Shown: positions 18,257 to 24,885 of the stretch, piece after piece
Position numbering within the stretch: position 1 is the stretch's first letter
Layout of the letters: every line of letters begins with the position of its first letter
DNA from: Allobosea sp. OK403
GTDB taxonomy: Bacteria > Pseudomonadota > Alphaproteobacteria > Rhizobiales > Beijerinckiaceae
Direction: 5' to 3'
Assembly: GCF_900113835.1 (NCBI RefSeq)
Contig: NZ_FOQV01000009.1
Coordinates: forward strand, 1 to 64,000
Length of the DNA: 64,000 nucleotides
The notes under the pieces: model-generated
What the model was told of the DNA's origin: nothing
Databases searched by the model: none
The model's input: the letters and a program-made list of their open reading frames with translations, nothing else
Program-made: the position numbers and the translations under genes

Positions 18257-19069
18257 CTATGCGCGGTCGTCGTGCATGACGCTTGCCGGGTCCTTCACAC
18301 TCGCAAGGTATTTCGCTGGCGGCTTGCCCAGCGCCTTCTTGAACATGGTGATAAAGGCAGCGACGGATTCGTAGCCGAGCGCGGCCGAAACCTGCTGGAC
18401 TGTCGCGCCCCTGGATAATTCCCTGATGGCGACGATCAGGTGCAGCTGTTGTCGCCAGCGCCCGAAGCTCAACCCGGTTTCCTTGACCACCAGGCGGCTG
18501 AGGCTGCTCTCGCTGAGCGCGACGCGATGGGCCCATGCGCTTAAGCTGGTCCGGTCGGCAGGGTTTGCGGCCAGGGCATCGGCAATGCGGCGGAGGCGCG
18601 GTCCCGACGAGATCGGCAGATAGAGCTGCTGGACAGGCATGCGTGGCAATTCGGCGAGCAGCAGCCTGGCCAGAAGCGCGTCGGCGTCATCGGCACCCGG
18701 ACGTTCCGAAAGTTCGACGATCAGCTCGCGCAACAAGGGTGAGATCGAAACGGTGCAGCATCGCACTGGGAGATCGGCAGCGCCGGGTTCGATGTAAACG
18801 AAGAAGAGCTTCGCATTGGCGGTCGCGATATTGCTGTGTGTCATGCCGCCTGGAATCCAGACCGCGCAATGCGTCGGCACCATCCATAAGCCGCTGGGAA
18901 CGCGACAGCTTACGCCCCCAGTCAGCGCAAAGACGAGCTGGCCCTTGCGGTGCTGATGAGCGGCGACCTCCGCTCCGGTTTCGAGGACGTCGACGCGTAC
19001 CGAAATCGCCGGAGCGGCGGCTCCGTCCACATCGAAATCCAGCCAGGGATAGTGAAGCGGCTGCCGCAT
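18257..19069 (-). CDS. AraC-family regulator with N-terminal cupin domain
   Basis: 270 residues. The N-terminal half is a cupin-like sensor (HQHRKGQLVFALTGGVSCRV, then TAHCAVWIPGG-like TPHCAVWIPGGMTHS); the C-terminal half carries two helix-turn-helix units (SLSAWAHRVALSESSLSRLV, VQQVSAALGYESVAAFITMF) and the AraC ending KALGKPPAKYL. The layout is that of NimR/YdeC-type regulators that control a neighbouring gene. A 115-bp divergent spacer separates it from the hydrolase gene, its likely target. Confidence 0.9.
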   Translation of the reverse strand: MRQPLHYPWLDFDVDGAAAPAISVRVDVLETGAEVAAHQHRKGQLVFALTGGVSCRVPSGLWMVPTHCAVWIPGGMTHSNIATANAKLFFVYIEPGAADLPVRCCTVSISPLLRELIVELSERPGADDADALLARLLLAELPRMPVQQLYLPISSGPRLRRIADALAANPADRTSLSAWAHRVALSESSLSRLVVKETGLSFGRWRQQLHLIVAIRELSRGATVQQVSAALGYESVAAFITMFKKALGKPPAKYLASVKDPASVMHDDRA

Positions 19070-19184
19070 GGATTGACCGATTTTGATAATCGATCGGCAG
19101 AATATCTAAATTCATGCATGGCCAAAAGGGCTAAATCTCCCCAATGCGGCGTGATCGAGCAGGGCTTCGGCGAGGAGATGAGGG

Positions 19185-19859
19185 ATGGCGAACGTCGTTA
19201 TCGTGGCGGGCGGCTGGCATGGCGGCTGCGAGCTCACGCCCTTCGCGCGCAGGTTGCGTGCGCTTGGACATGAGGTCTTCACGCCGACGCTCACCGGATT
19301 GGGCGAACGGGTACACCTCGCGGCGGCGCGGCCCAACCTCGACACGCATATTCTCGATGTGGCCAATCTGCTCGAGTTCGAGGATCTCTCCGATGTCGTT
19401 CTGTGCGCGCACAGCTATGGCGGGATGGTGATAACAGGGGTGGCGGATCGCATGCCCGAGCGCATAGCCGCGCTCGTCTATATCGACGCGCTTGTGCCCG
19501 AGGATGGCCAGTCCTGGTGGGACCTGGTCAACGACCACTTCCGGGCGATCGCCATTGAGGGGGCCGGCGAGGACGGCCTCAGCGTCCGACCGCCCGCGCA
19601 TATGGATCCGCGTTGCCGGCCGCATCCCTTAGCGTCGTTTCTCCAGAAGATCCGATTGGCCGGGCGCTGGAAAGAGGTTCGCGAGAAGCTCTTCGTCTAC
19701 GCCACCGGCTGGGCCGACAGCCCGTTTCCTCCAACGGTCGAGCGCCTCAGGAAGCTCGCGGACTGGCGGGTCGAGGAGATGCCGACCAGGCACAACATCA
19801 TCGCTGCAGCGCCTGACCAGTTCCTGGCAATCCTGACCAGGCTCGAGGCGATGCGATAG
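19185..19859 (+). CDS. Alpha/beta hydrolase (EstC / salicylate-esterase-like)
   Basis: 224 residues. VIVAGGWHGGCELTPFARRL is the oxyanion-hole HGxW region, LCAHSYGGMVITGVA contains the nucleophile serine, and the C-terminal histidine is in MPTRHNIIAA. The fold and short length match plant MES-like and bacterial EstC-type esterases, cytosolic enzymes for small esters. The LTGLGERVHLAA segment is also typical of this group. It is divergent from an AraC regulator, suggesting substrate-induced expression. The substrate is unknown. Confidence 0.88.
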   Translation: MANVVIVAGGWHGGCELTPFARRLRALGHEVFTPTLTGLGERVHLAAARPNLDTHILDVANLLEFEDLSDVVLCAHSYGGMVITGVADRMPERIAALVYIDALVPEDGQSWWDLVNDHFRAIAIEGAGEDGLSVRPPAHMDPRCRPHPLASFLQKIRLAGRWKEVREKLFVYATGWADSPFPPTVERLRKLADWRVEEMPTRHNIIAAAPDQFLAILTRLEAMR

Positions 19860-19908
19860 CCGGCAGTCGCTCCTCAGCCGCGTCAGGCCCCCGGATGAAC
19901 TGCGGGGT

Positions 19909-20039
19909 CCTCAGAGCCTGGCCGATAACGTCAGCAGCGATTTCCGTCGGTTGGAATTTCGGGAAACACGCCGTCATCCCGGGCGACTGCAAGGAGACCC
20001 GGGATCCATTCTGGAACCTTACTCGCAAGCGCTCCGCAA
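19909..20039 (+). repeat. Dispersed repeat A, truncated copy 1
   Basis: Begins CCTCAGAGCCTGGCCGATAA, continues through GGTTGGAATTTCGGGAAAC and CGCCGTCATCCCGGGCGACT, and breaks off after CTCGCAAGCGCTCCG. It matches the left half of the copies near 24507 and 42546, but its right arm is missing; a truncated serine-hydrolase frame follows at the break. Confidence 0.8.
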
Positions 20040-20171
20040 GGGCATCTGCGCCAGGTGATCGCGATCATCCCCTCCCAGAAACTGGTGATCCTGCGCATGG
20101 GACAGACGCGGGAGGATATCGGTTACAGCGTGGCGAAACTGCTCTCGGCAATCGTCGCCACGCGCCGATGA
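20040..20171 (+). pseudogene. Beta-lactamase-family serine hydrolase, C-terminal fragment
   Basis: 43 codons in one frame end in a TGA and read GHLRQVIAIIPSQKLVILRM, then GQTREDIGYSVAKLLSAIVA. This is the C-terminal end of class-C-type serine hydrolases (penicillin-binding/6-aminohexanoate-dimer hydrolase family), where a glycine-rich strand is followed by a xxIPSxxLVVVRxG strand. No start codon or catalytic SxxK/YxN motif remains. The fragment abuts the broken right end of repeat A, so the repeat's insertion or recombination probably removed the rest. Confidence 0.65.
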
Positions 20172-20286
20172 GGCTGTCGCCTGTATGGAGCGGGGACGTC
20201 CGGGATGCGACGACTTGCGGGTGCGGCGCTGTTTGGCAAGCGGGGGCGCTAGAACGACGAGTCCGATCCAATCGGACCGAGCCTTG
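20172..20286. other. Intergenic region with a small hairpin
   Basis: Contains GTCCGAT-CCA-ATCGGAC, a perfect 7-bp inverted repeat at about 20261-20277, close downstream of the minus-strand gene end at 20287. It could serve as a terminator stem for that gene, but no T-tract follows. Confidence 0.35.
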
Positions 20287-20493
20287 CTAGCCGGCGACGT
20301 GACGCCTGTCCCAGCCGCGGACGGCCTGGTTCAGCGCTTCAAGCTCCGCCTCCTCGCTCTGCGAGCGCTGAGACTTGTTCAGGGCCTTGATGCGCCCGAG
20401 CGCCAGCGCATAATCTTCCGGCGTCTCGATCTGGATTCTCGTGGGAGCATCTGATGCCCGGTCGGCAGGGTCATGTTGCACATGCGTTTTCAT
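20287..20493 (-). CDS. Small hypothetical protein, HigA-antitoxin N-terminal-like
   Basis: 68 residues from an ATG preceded by GGAGGT at 4-bp spacing; a longer frame to 20580 has no site. The segment RIQIETPEDYALALGRIKAL followed by EEAELEALNQAVRGWDRRH resembles the N-terminal region of HigA-type antitoxins (xxTEAxYxxALxxIxxL), but the helix-turn-helix domain is absent and no toxin gene is adjacent. It is probably a stand-alone small cytosolic protein. Function unknown. Confidence 0.6.
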   Translation of the reverse strand: MKTHVQHDPADRASDAPTRIQIETPEDYALALGRIKALNKSQRSQSEEAELEALNQAVRGWDRRHVAG

Positions 20494-20604
20494 GGCGACC
20501 TCCAAAACCATAAAACGGACAAGACGGAGGCTTCGTTCCATGGTGACGTCGTGCAGGGCGGCATTGTCGCCGCGTTGCAATGTGCCTGGCAGGGGGAGGT
20601 CGGC

Positions 20605-20910
20605 ATGAAGCCGTTATCCGGGGCGTACACGGTCGCGATGCCGTGGTACGAGGAGGAGGATTTCGCGCGGCTCTGGTCGCTCGCTCATGATCGCGACGAG
20701 ATTTCGCCCGACTACGCGGAATGGCATCGCAATGCCCGCCGCGTTCTGGCCGAAGCTCTCGCTGCCGGGAAAGCGATCCAGATCGTCACGATCAAGCCTG
20801 ACGCCTATCTGGCATGGCTGGGCTCGGCGCCCAACACCGCCGCGGCCCGGCTCCGCTATGTCGAGCAGATCGCGGCAGGCATGGTCAGTCCGGCGGGCAT
20901 GGTCAGTTAA
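20605..20910 (+). CDS. Conserved hypothetical protein, 101 residues
   Basis: The ATG at 20605 follows GGGGGAGGTCGGC. The product is acidic and soluble: MPWYEEEDFARLWSLAHDRD, then a basic stretch AEWHRNARRVLAEAL and AIQIVTIKPDAYLAWLGSAP. I recognise this layout from uncharacterised proteins in rhizobia and methylobacteria, always short and without a named domain. The last residues repeat GMVSPAGMVS. It diverges from the small gene at 20493, so the 111 bp between them holds both promoters. No function can be given. Confidence 0.7.
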   Translation: MKPLSGAYTVAMPWYEEEDFARLWSLAHDRDEISPDYAEWHRNARRVLAEALAAGKAIQIVTIKPDAYLAWLGSAPNTAAARLRYVEQIAAGMVSPAGMVS

Positions 20911-21021
20911 GGATTGCCGGATGCGCAGGAGCGCGCAACACGGCAGCGCCATCCGATCCAGGCCGGGGCAGGGGAACCGGACCCCATGACGGGCGGTTCT
21001 CCCTTCAAGGAGGACCACCCC

Positions 21022-21303
21022 ATGACGAAGACGTCACATCGCGCCACGGATGCGCCAGTGCCCTACAGCACGCCGCAGCGCCCCGGACAGTCCGGCGAGG
21101 ATGCCGAACGGCGCGCCGGGCCGAACCCGCGCTCGGTAAACCCCACCGGACCGCACGCGCCCTATGATCCCGCCGACCCTGAGGGCACCGCGGCCGAAAA
21201 GCATTGGACCGAACCTGAATCCGAACCGGTGAAAAAGCCGCCTGCCAAACCCGCCCTCGGGGAAAACTTCGCGGTCGTCGACAGCCGGGAGGGCAAAGCC
21301 TAG
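21022..21303 (+). CDS. Small proline-rich hypothetical protein
   Basis: 93 residues from an ATG behind AAGGAGG. The product is very hydrophilic and rich in Pro, Ala, Glu and Lys (DAPVPYSTPQRPGQSGEDAE, YDPADPEGTAAEKHW), with no signal peptide, membrane segment or known domain; it is probably intrinsically disordered. Its excellent ribosome-binding site argues it is expressed. The stop codon falls at the first bases of a dispersed hairpin repeat that may terminate transcription. Confidence 0.7.
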   Translation: MTKTSHRATDAPVPYSTPQRPGQSGEDAERRAGPNPRSVNPTGPHAPYDPADPEGTAAEKHWTEPESEPVKKPPAKPALGENFAVVDSREGKA

Positions 21304-21399
21304 AGCGTTTTCGAGCGAAGTGGACACCGGTTCGCGTGAAGAAAACGCGTTAAAACAAGGAGTTAGAACATTTCCGCGATTCGGAGAAACGCGGAAATG
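21304..21399. repeat. Dispersed double-hairpin repeat, possible bidirectional terminator
   Basis: Two stem-loops: GCGTTTTC (21305-21312) with GAAAACGC (21341-21348), then CATTTCCGCG (21369-21378) with CGCGGAAATG (21390-21399), a perfect 10-bp stem. The sequence around AAGTGGACACCGGTTCGCG is a type of intergenic repeat I know from many Hyphomicrobiales. It lies between convergent genes, so a terminator role is plausible. Confidence 0.7.
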
Positions 21400-21415
21400 C
21401 TCTAGCGGCTGCCTC

Positions 21416-24202
21416 TCAGAACTTCACCGCCAGCACGCCCTTGAAGGCATGGTCCTGCGTGTCCTGCGCGAGTTGCCCGGTATAGGCCAGGCCGAGCGTG
21501 GCGCTCTTGCCGATGGCGAGGTCGAGCCCGGCTTCGACGACGGCAGCGTCCCGGGCGATCGGGATGCCGGCGATGCTGAAGGCGCTGGAGCCGGCGAAGG
21601 CGAGCGTCGCGGTCGGGTCGACGTCGCCGAAGGCATGGCGCCAGGCGAGCCCGCCGCGCAGGCTCAGCTCCATGCCCTGCAAACTGAGGCTGGTCGAGGC
21701 GCGCAGGCCCAGCGTGGAATAGCCGAGGCTGGTATCGTCGCCGCGGGCGGTCAAGGCCGCCGACCCGCCGGTCTCGCTGAAGCCGTCCGTATGCAGGTTG
21801 ACATAGGCCAGGCCCGCGAAGGGCTCGAACGCCAGCTTGCCGAGATCGACCCGGTAGCCGAGCTCGCCGAAGATTTGGGCCGTGCCGGCATCGTAGCCGG
21901 CGCGCAGATTGCTGCCGAAGGCCGAGGATATGACGGTGCGGCTGGTCTCGACATTGTGCCAGCTATAGCTCGCGCCGGTCCTCAGGCTGAGCGCCCCCCA
22001 GCGCCCGCCGGCGTAGAGGCCGAGATGGTAGTTGTCGCTCTCGCCCGAGGAGAACCGGCTGTTCACGTCGAACGTGCTGCGGCTGTAGCCGGCGACCGCG
22101 CCGATCCGCAGGGTGTCGAACAGGGCGGCGTCAGCGCCGAGCAGGAACCCGCCGGTCGAGCGTGTCAGCCTTGCAGCGTTGCCATCGCTGTCGCTGTGGC
22201 CCCAGGACCCATAGCCCTGGCCCCAGACCGCGAAGCGGTCGGCGTTCAGCGTCGGCATCGGCCCCTTCACGCTCGGGGCGAGGTCGGCGGTGAAGCCGTA
22301 ATTCAGCGTCGCCATCGGCGCCGCGCCGACGCCTCCGAAGGCCGAGCGCAGCCGGTCGTTGACGGCGGCGCGCAGGAGCCAGCTCTCGTCGATCAGGGCC
22401 GTCTTGGCCGAGGCGTGGATCTCGCCGGAGATCTGGTCGAGCGCCGTGCGGGCGCCCTCCACCGAAGCCTGATTGACCAAGCCGGTCTGGACCGGGTTGC
22501 TCGCCGGCAGGCTGTCGACACCGCTGCCGACCGCAACCTGGTTACCTGTCGCGCCGGCGGAGGCGACGGTCCGGGACTGGATCACCGTCAGATAGGCGTT
22601 GTTGGCGTCGTAGCTGTCGCGCAGGCTCAGGAACGGCGTCATCGCGAAGTCGCCCGAGCCATAGCGTCCGGTCAGCCCGCCGGTCGAGGTCAGGATGGTG
22701 TAGCGCTGGCCGGCCAGCAGCGTCGCACCGGTGTAATTGACGGCGGTGAAGGCTGCGCCGCTTGCCAAGGTGGCCGTGCCGTTCACCCGGATCAGGTCGG
22801 AGGTCACGGTCGCGGGGTCGATCTCGACCTGATAGGTCGAGCCCGCCGCCTGCAGATAGGCCCCGTTGACGGTGAGCGTGCCGATCGAGTTGCCGGGCGC
22901 GATGGTGCCGCCGGCCGCGACCGTGGTCGCGCCGACGCTGCCGTTGCCCTGCAGCCGGCCGCCGAGCACCGTCACAGTGCCGCCCAGTACCCCGTTCACC
23001 GACAATGTGCCGGCCTCGACCGAGGTGGTGCCGGCGAAGGCGGCATTATTGGCGGTCAGGATCGTCGTGCCGCTGCCGATCTGGCGGAGCGTGCCGTTGC
23101 CGAGGATGAGATTGTCGAAGGTGAAGGCATCGGAGCGGTTGAAGGCGAGCGTGCCGGTGCTGCTGGTCGTGATGCTGCCAATGATGCTGCCGCTGGTGCC
23201 GCCATTGCCGATCTGCAGCGTGCCCTGGTTGATCGTCCAGTTTGTGGTGGCCGTCCCGGTGCCGGTCAGGCTCCAGGTGCCCGTGCCGGTCTTCTCGAAG
23301 CTGTCGAAGTTCTGGTACTGCGCGCTCGGGCCGATGGTCGAGACGTCGAAGCTGGCGGTCCCGGTGCCGCCGAGGCGGAAGATGTCGTTCACACCGGTGG
23401 CATTCGCGACGACATTGCCCTCGATCACCGAGCCCGCCTGAAGCTCCAGTGTGATCGAGCCCGTCGTCGGCGTGACGCTGGCGAGCCAGCCGATCGCATT
23501 GGCGCCAGCGCCGGCCCGGATCGTGCCGCTGTTGATGATATTAAGAGCCAATGTGGCGGAGCTGCTGGCTATCGCGAAATTACCGCTGCCGCCTTCGATC
23601 GTGCCGGTGTTGATGATCTGGCCGGCGCCATTGCGCGCCCCTATGCCAAGGCCGCCGATTATTCCCGTTCCGCCGCGAATAACGCCATGGTTCGTCAGCG
23701 TCGCAATGGCTCCGGGACCGCCAAAATCGACGCCGGGACCCCCGTTCCCCGTAATGTTAGATCCACCTTGGACGAGCCCCATATTCGTCACGGATGCCCC
23801 GGCGCGAATGGCGAGAGCCGCTCCGGATGATCCGCCGGTGGCGCCCTGGAACGTCCCCACCAGCGTCCGGACGGCTCCGGCGCCGGAGAACGCGATGCCG
23901 TTGCTCCCCGGCGCGAAGAGGGTAAAGCCTTGGGTATCGATCGTAATCGGCTTGGTCGGCACGGCCAAACTGGTGGTATTGACGGAGAAACTGCCGGTTA
24001 GCAGGATCGTCGCGCTTGGATCCGAGGAGGCGTTGGCTGCGTTGATGGCACCGTCCAACTGTCCCTGGTTGCCCGCCGAATAGGTCGCGGCCGAGGCCGG
24101 CATCAGGCAGGCGAGGGCCAGCACGGCGCAGGAGACCCCGGCGAAAAGCCTCGCTTTTCCCCTATATTCCATGCCTGCAGCCCCGCCCACGCCCGTCTCC
24201 AT
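21416..24202 (-). CDS. Autotransporter (type Va) with C-terminal beta-barrel
   Basis: 928 residues. A signal peptide (core LFAGVSCAVLALACLMPASA) is followed by a Ser/Thr/Gly-rich beta-helix passenger (about residues 40-600) with repeated xxIxNxGTIxGG strands and an autotransporter-associated repeat region (GTLSVNGVLGGTVTVLGGRL). The last ~270 residues form the translocator barrel and end in AVKF with the terminal aromatic residue expected of BAM substrates. It should display the passenger on the outer membrane, probably for adhesion; no protease or lipase motif is seen. An ATG at 24172 is an alternative start. Confidence 0.9.
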   Translation of the reverse strand: METGVGGAAGMEYRGKARLFAGVSCAVLALACLMPASAATYSAGNQGQLDGAINAANASSDPSATILLTGSFSVNTTSLAVPTKPITIDTQGFTLFAPGSNGIAFSGAGAVRTLVGTFQGATGGSSGAALAIRAGASVTNMGLVQGGSNITGNGGPGVDFGGPGAIATLTNHGVIRGGTGIIGGLGIGARNGAGQIINTGTIEGGSGNFAIASSSATLALNIINSGTIRAGAGANAIGWLASVTPTTGSITLELQAGSVIEGNVVANATGVNDIFRLGGTGTASFDVSTIGPSAQYQNFDSFEKTGTGTWSLTGTGTATTNWTINQGTLQIGNGGTSGSIIGSITTSSTGTLAFNRSDAFTFDNLILGNGTLRQIGSGTTILTANNAAFAGTTSVEAGTLSVNGVLGGTVTVLGGRLQGNGSVGATTVAAGGTIAPGNSIGTLTVNGAYLQAAGSTYQVEIDPATVTSDLIRVNGTATLASGAAFTAVNYTGATLLAGQRYTILTSTGGLTGRYGSGDFAMTPFLSLRDSYDANNAYLTVIQSRTVASAGATGNQVAVGSGVDSLPASNPVQTGLVNQASVEGARTALDQISGEIHASAKTALIDESWLLRAAVNDRLRSAFGGVGAAPMATLNYGFTADLAPSVKGPMPTLNADRFAVWGQGYGSWGHSDSDGNAARLTRSTGGFLLGADAALFDTLRIGAVAGYSRSTFDVNSRFSSGESDNYHLGLYAGGRWGALSLRTGASYSWHNVETSRTVISSAFGSNLRAGYDAGTAQIFGELGYRVDLGKLAFEPFAGLAYVNLHTDGFSETGGSAALTARGDDTSLGYSTLGLRASTSLSLQGMELSLRGGLAWRHAFGDVDPTATLAFAGSSAFSIAGIPIARDAAVVEAGLDLAIGKSATLGLAYTGQLAQDTQDHAFKGVLAVKF

Positions 24203-24409
24203 CGCGAATCTCGAGGAAAAATTGGAAATATCCTAGGTTGCAAGAATTCCGGGATTCGCTCGTTGCCGCAAGGGCGTCCTGGCAACACACCGAACAGAGC
24301 GTTTACAAAGCCGCAAATATATCACAGGCCTGCGACAGGCGGCCGGGGGCTGGCTCTTTCCGACTTGGAGCCCGTGGAAACTCAGGCCCCATCCCAAAGC
24401 TGCTGCCGA

Positions 24410-24506
24410 TCCTGAGGAGCCATTCCACATGGAATGGCGTCTCGAAGGATGCTCCAGGAGGCTTCCGTGCACGCTGCTGCACCCTTCGAGACGCCGCTGC
24501 GCGGCT
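24410..24506. repeat. Dispersed repeat D, two copies in opposite orientation
   Basis: At 24410-24450 the minus strand reads ATCCTTCGAGACGCC, hairpin ATTCCATGTGGAAT, then GGCTCCTCAGG. At 24482-24506 the plus strand reads CCCTTCGAGACGCC with the alternative hairpin GCTGCGCGGC, then TCCACAG. The same unit recurs at 42515 and 53282 in front of other repeats. Confidence 0.7.
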
Positions 24507-24740
24507 CCACAGAGTCTGGCCGATCATGTGAGCAAGGATTTCAGCCGGTTGGAATTTCGGGAAACGCGCCGTCATCCCGGGCGACTGCAAGGAGACCCGG
24601 GATCCATGCCGGAACCTCACTCGCAAGCGCTCCGGAATGGATCCCGGATCGGCGCCGCTGACGTGGCTTGTCCGGGATGACGGCGCGTTTTTCCCTGAGG
24701 TTCAAGCTTTTGAAAACGGCGGCATCGTTATCGGCCAGCC
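24507..24740. repeat. Dispersed repeat A, complete nested palindrome (copy 2)
   Basis: Outer arms: AGTCTGGCCGATCATG on the left answers CTGGCCGATAACGATG in reverse on the right (24721-24740). Inner arms: AAACGCGCCGTCATCCCGG (24561-24579) and its exact reverse complement (24672-24690), 19 bp perfect. There is no coding capacity of its own. It looks like a non-autonomous mobile or REP-like unit. Confidence 0.75.
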
Positions 24741-24784
24741 TCCCAGGATCAGGGCTCACATGTCCAACCGGCTCCTGGAGCATC

Positions 24785-24815
24785 GGCCCGAAAACGGGGA
24801 ACGGTTTTCGGGGCC
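24785..24815. repeat. Dispersed repeat C (GAAAACCGGTT-type palindrome), copy 1
   Basis: GGCCCGAAAAC (24785-24795) pairs with GTTTTCGGGGCC (24804-24815), with one unpaired base, around a short loop. It belongs to the CCGAAAACCGGTTCCCACTTTTCGG-like intergenic family of Hyphomicrobiales, another copy of which is at 44365. It lies downstream of the GGDEF-EAL gene. Confidence 0.6.
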
Positions 24816-24885
24816 AAGCCCATGCAAGCTCGAAGCTCTGCAGCATCAGGCCGGATACGATATTCGGCCTGATGCTGCAGGCCTC

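Noticed and set aside
24507..24740. Insertion sequence ends
   Set aside because: The inverted repeats enclose no transposase and no clear target duplication is seen; treated as a non-autonomous repeat.
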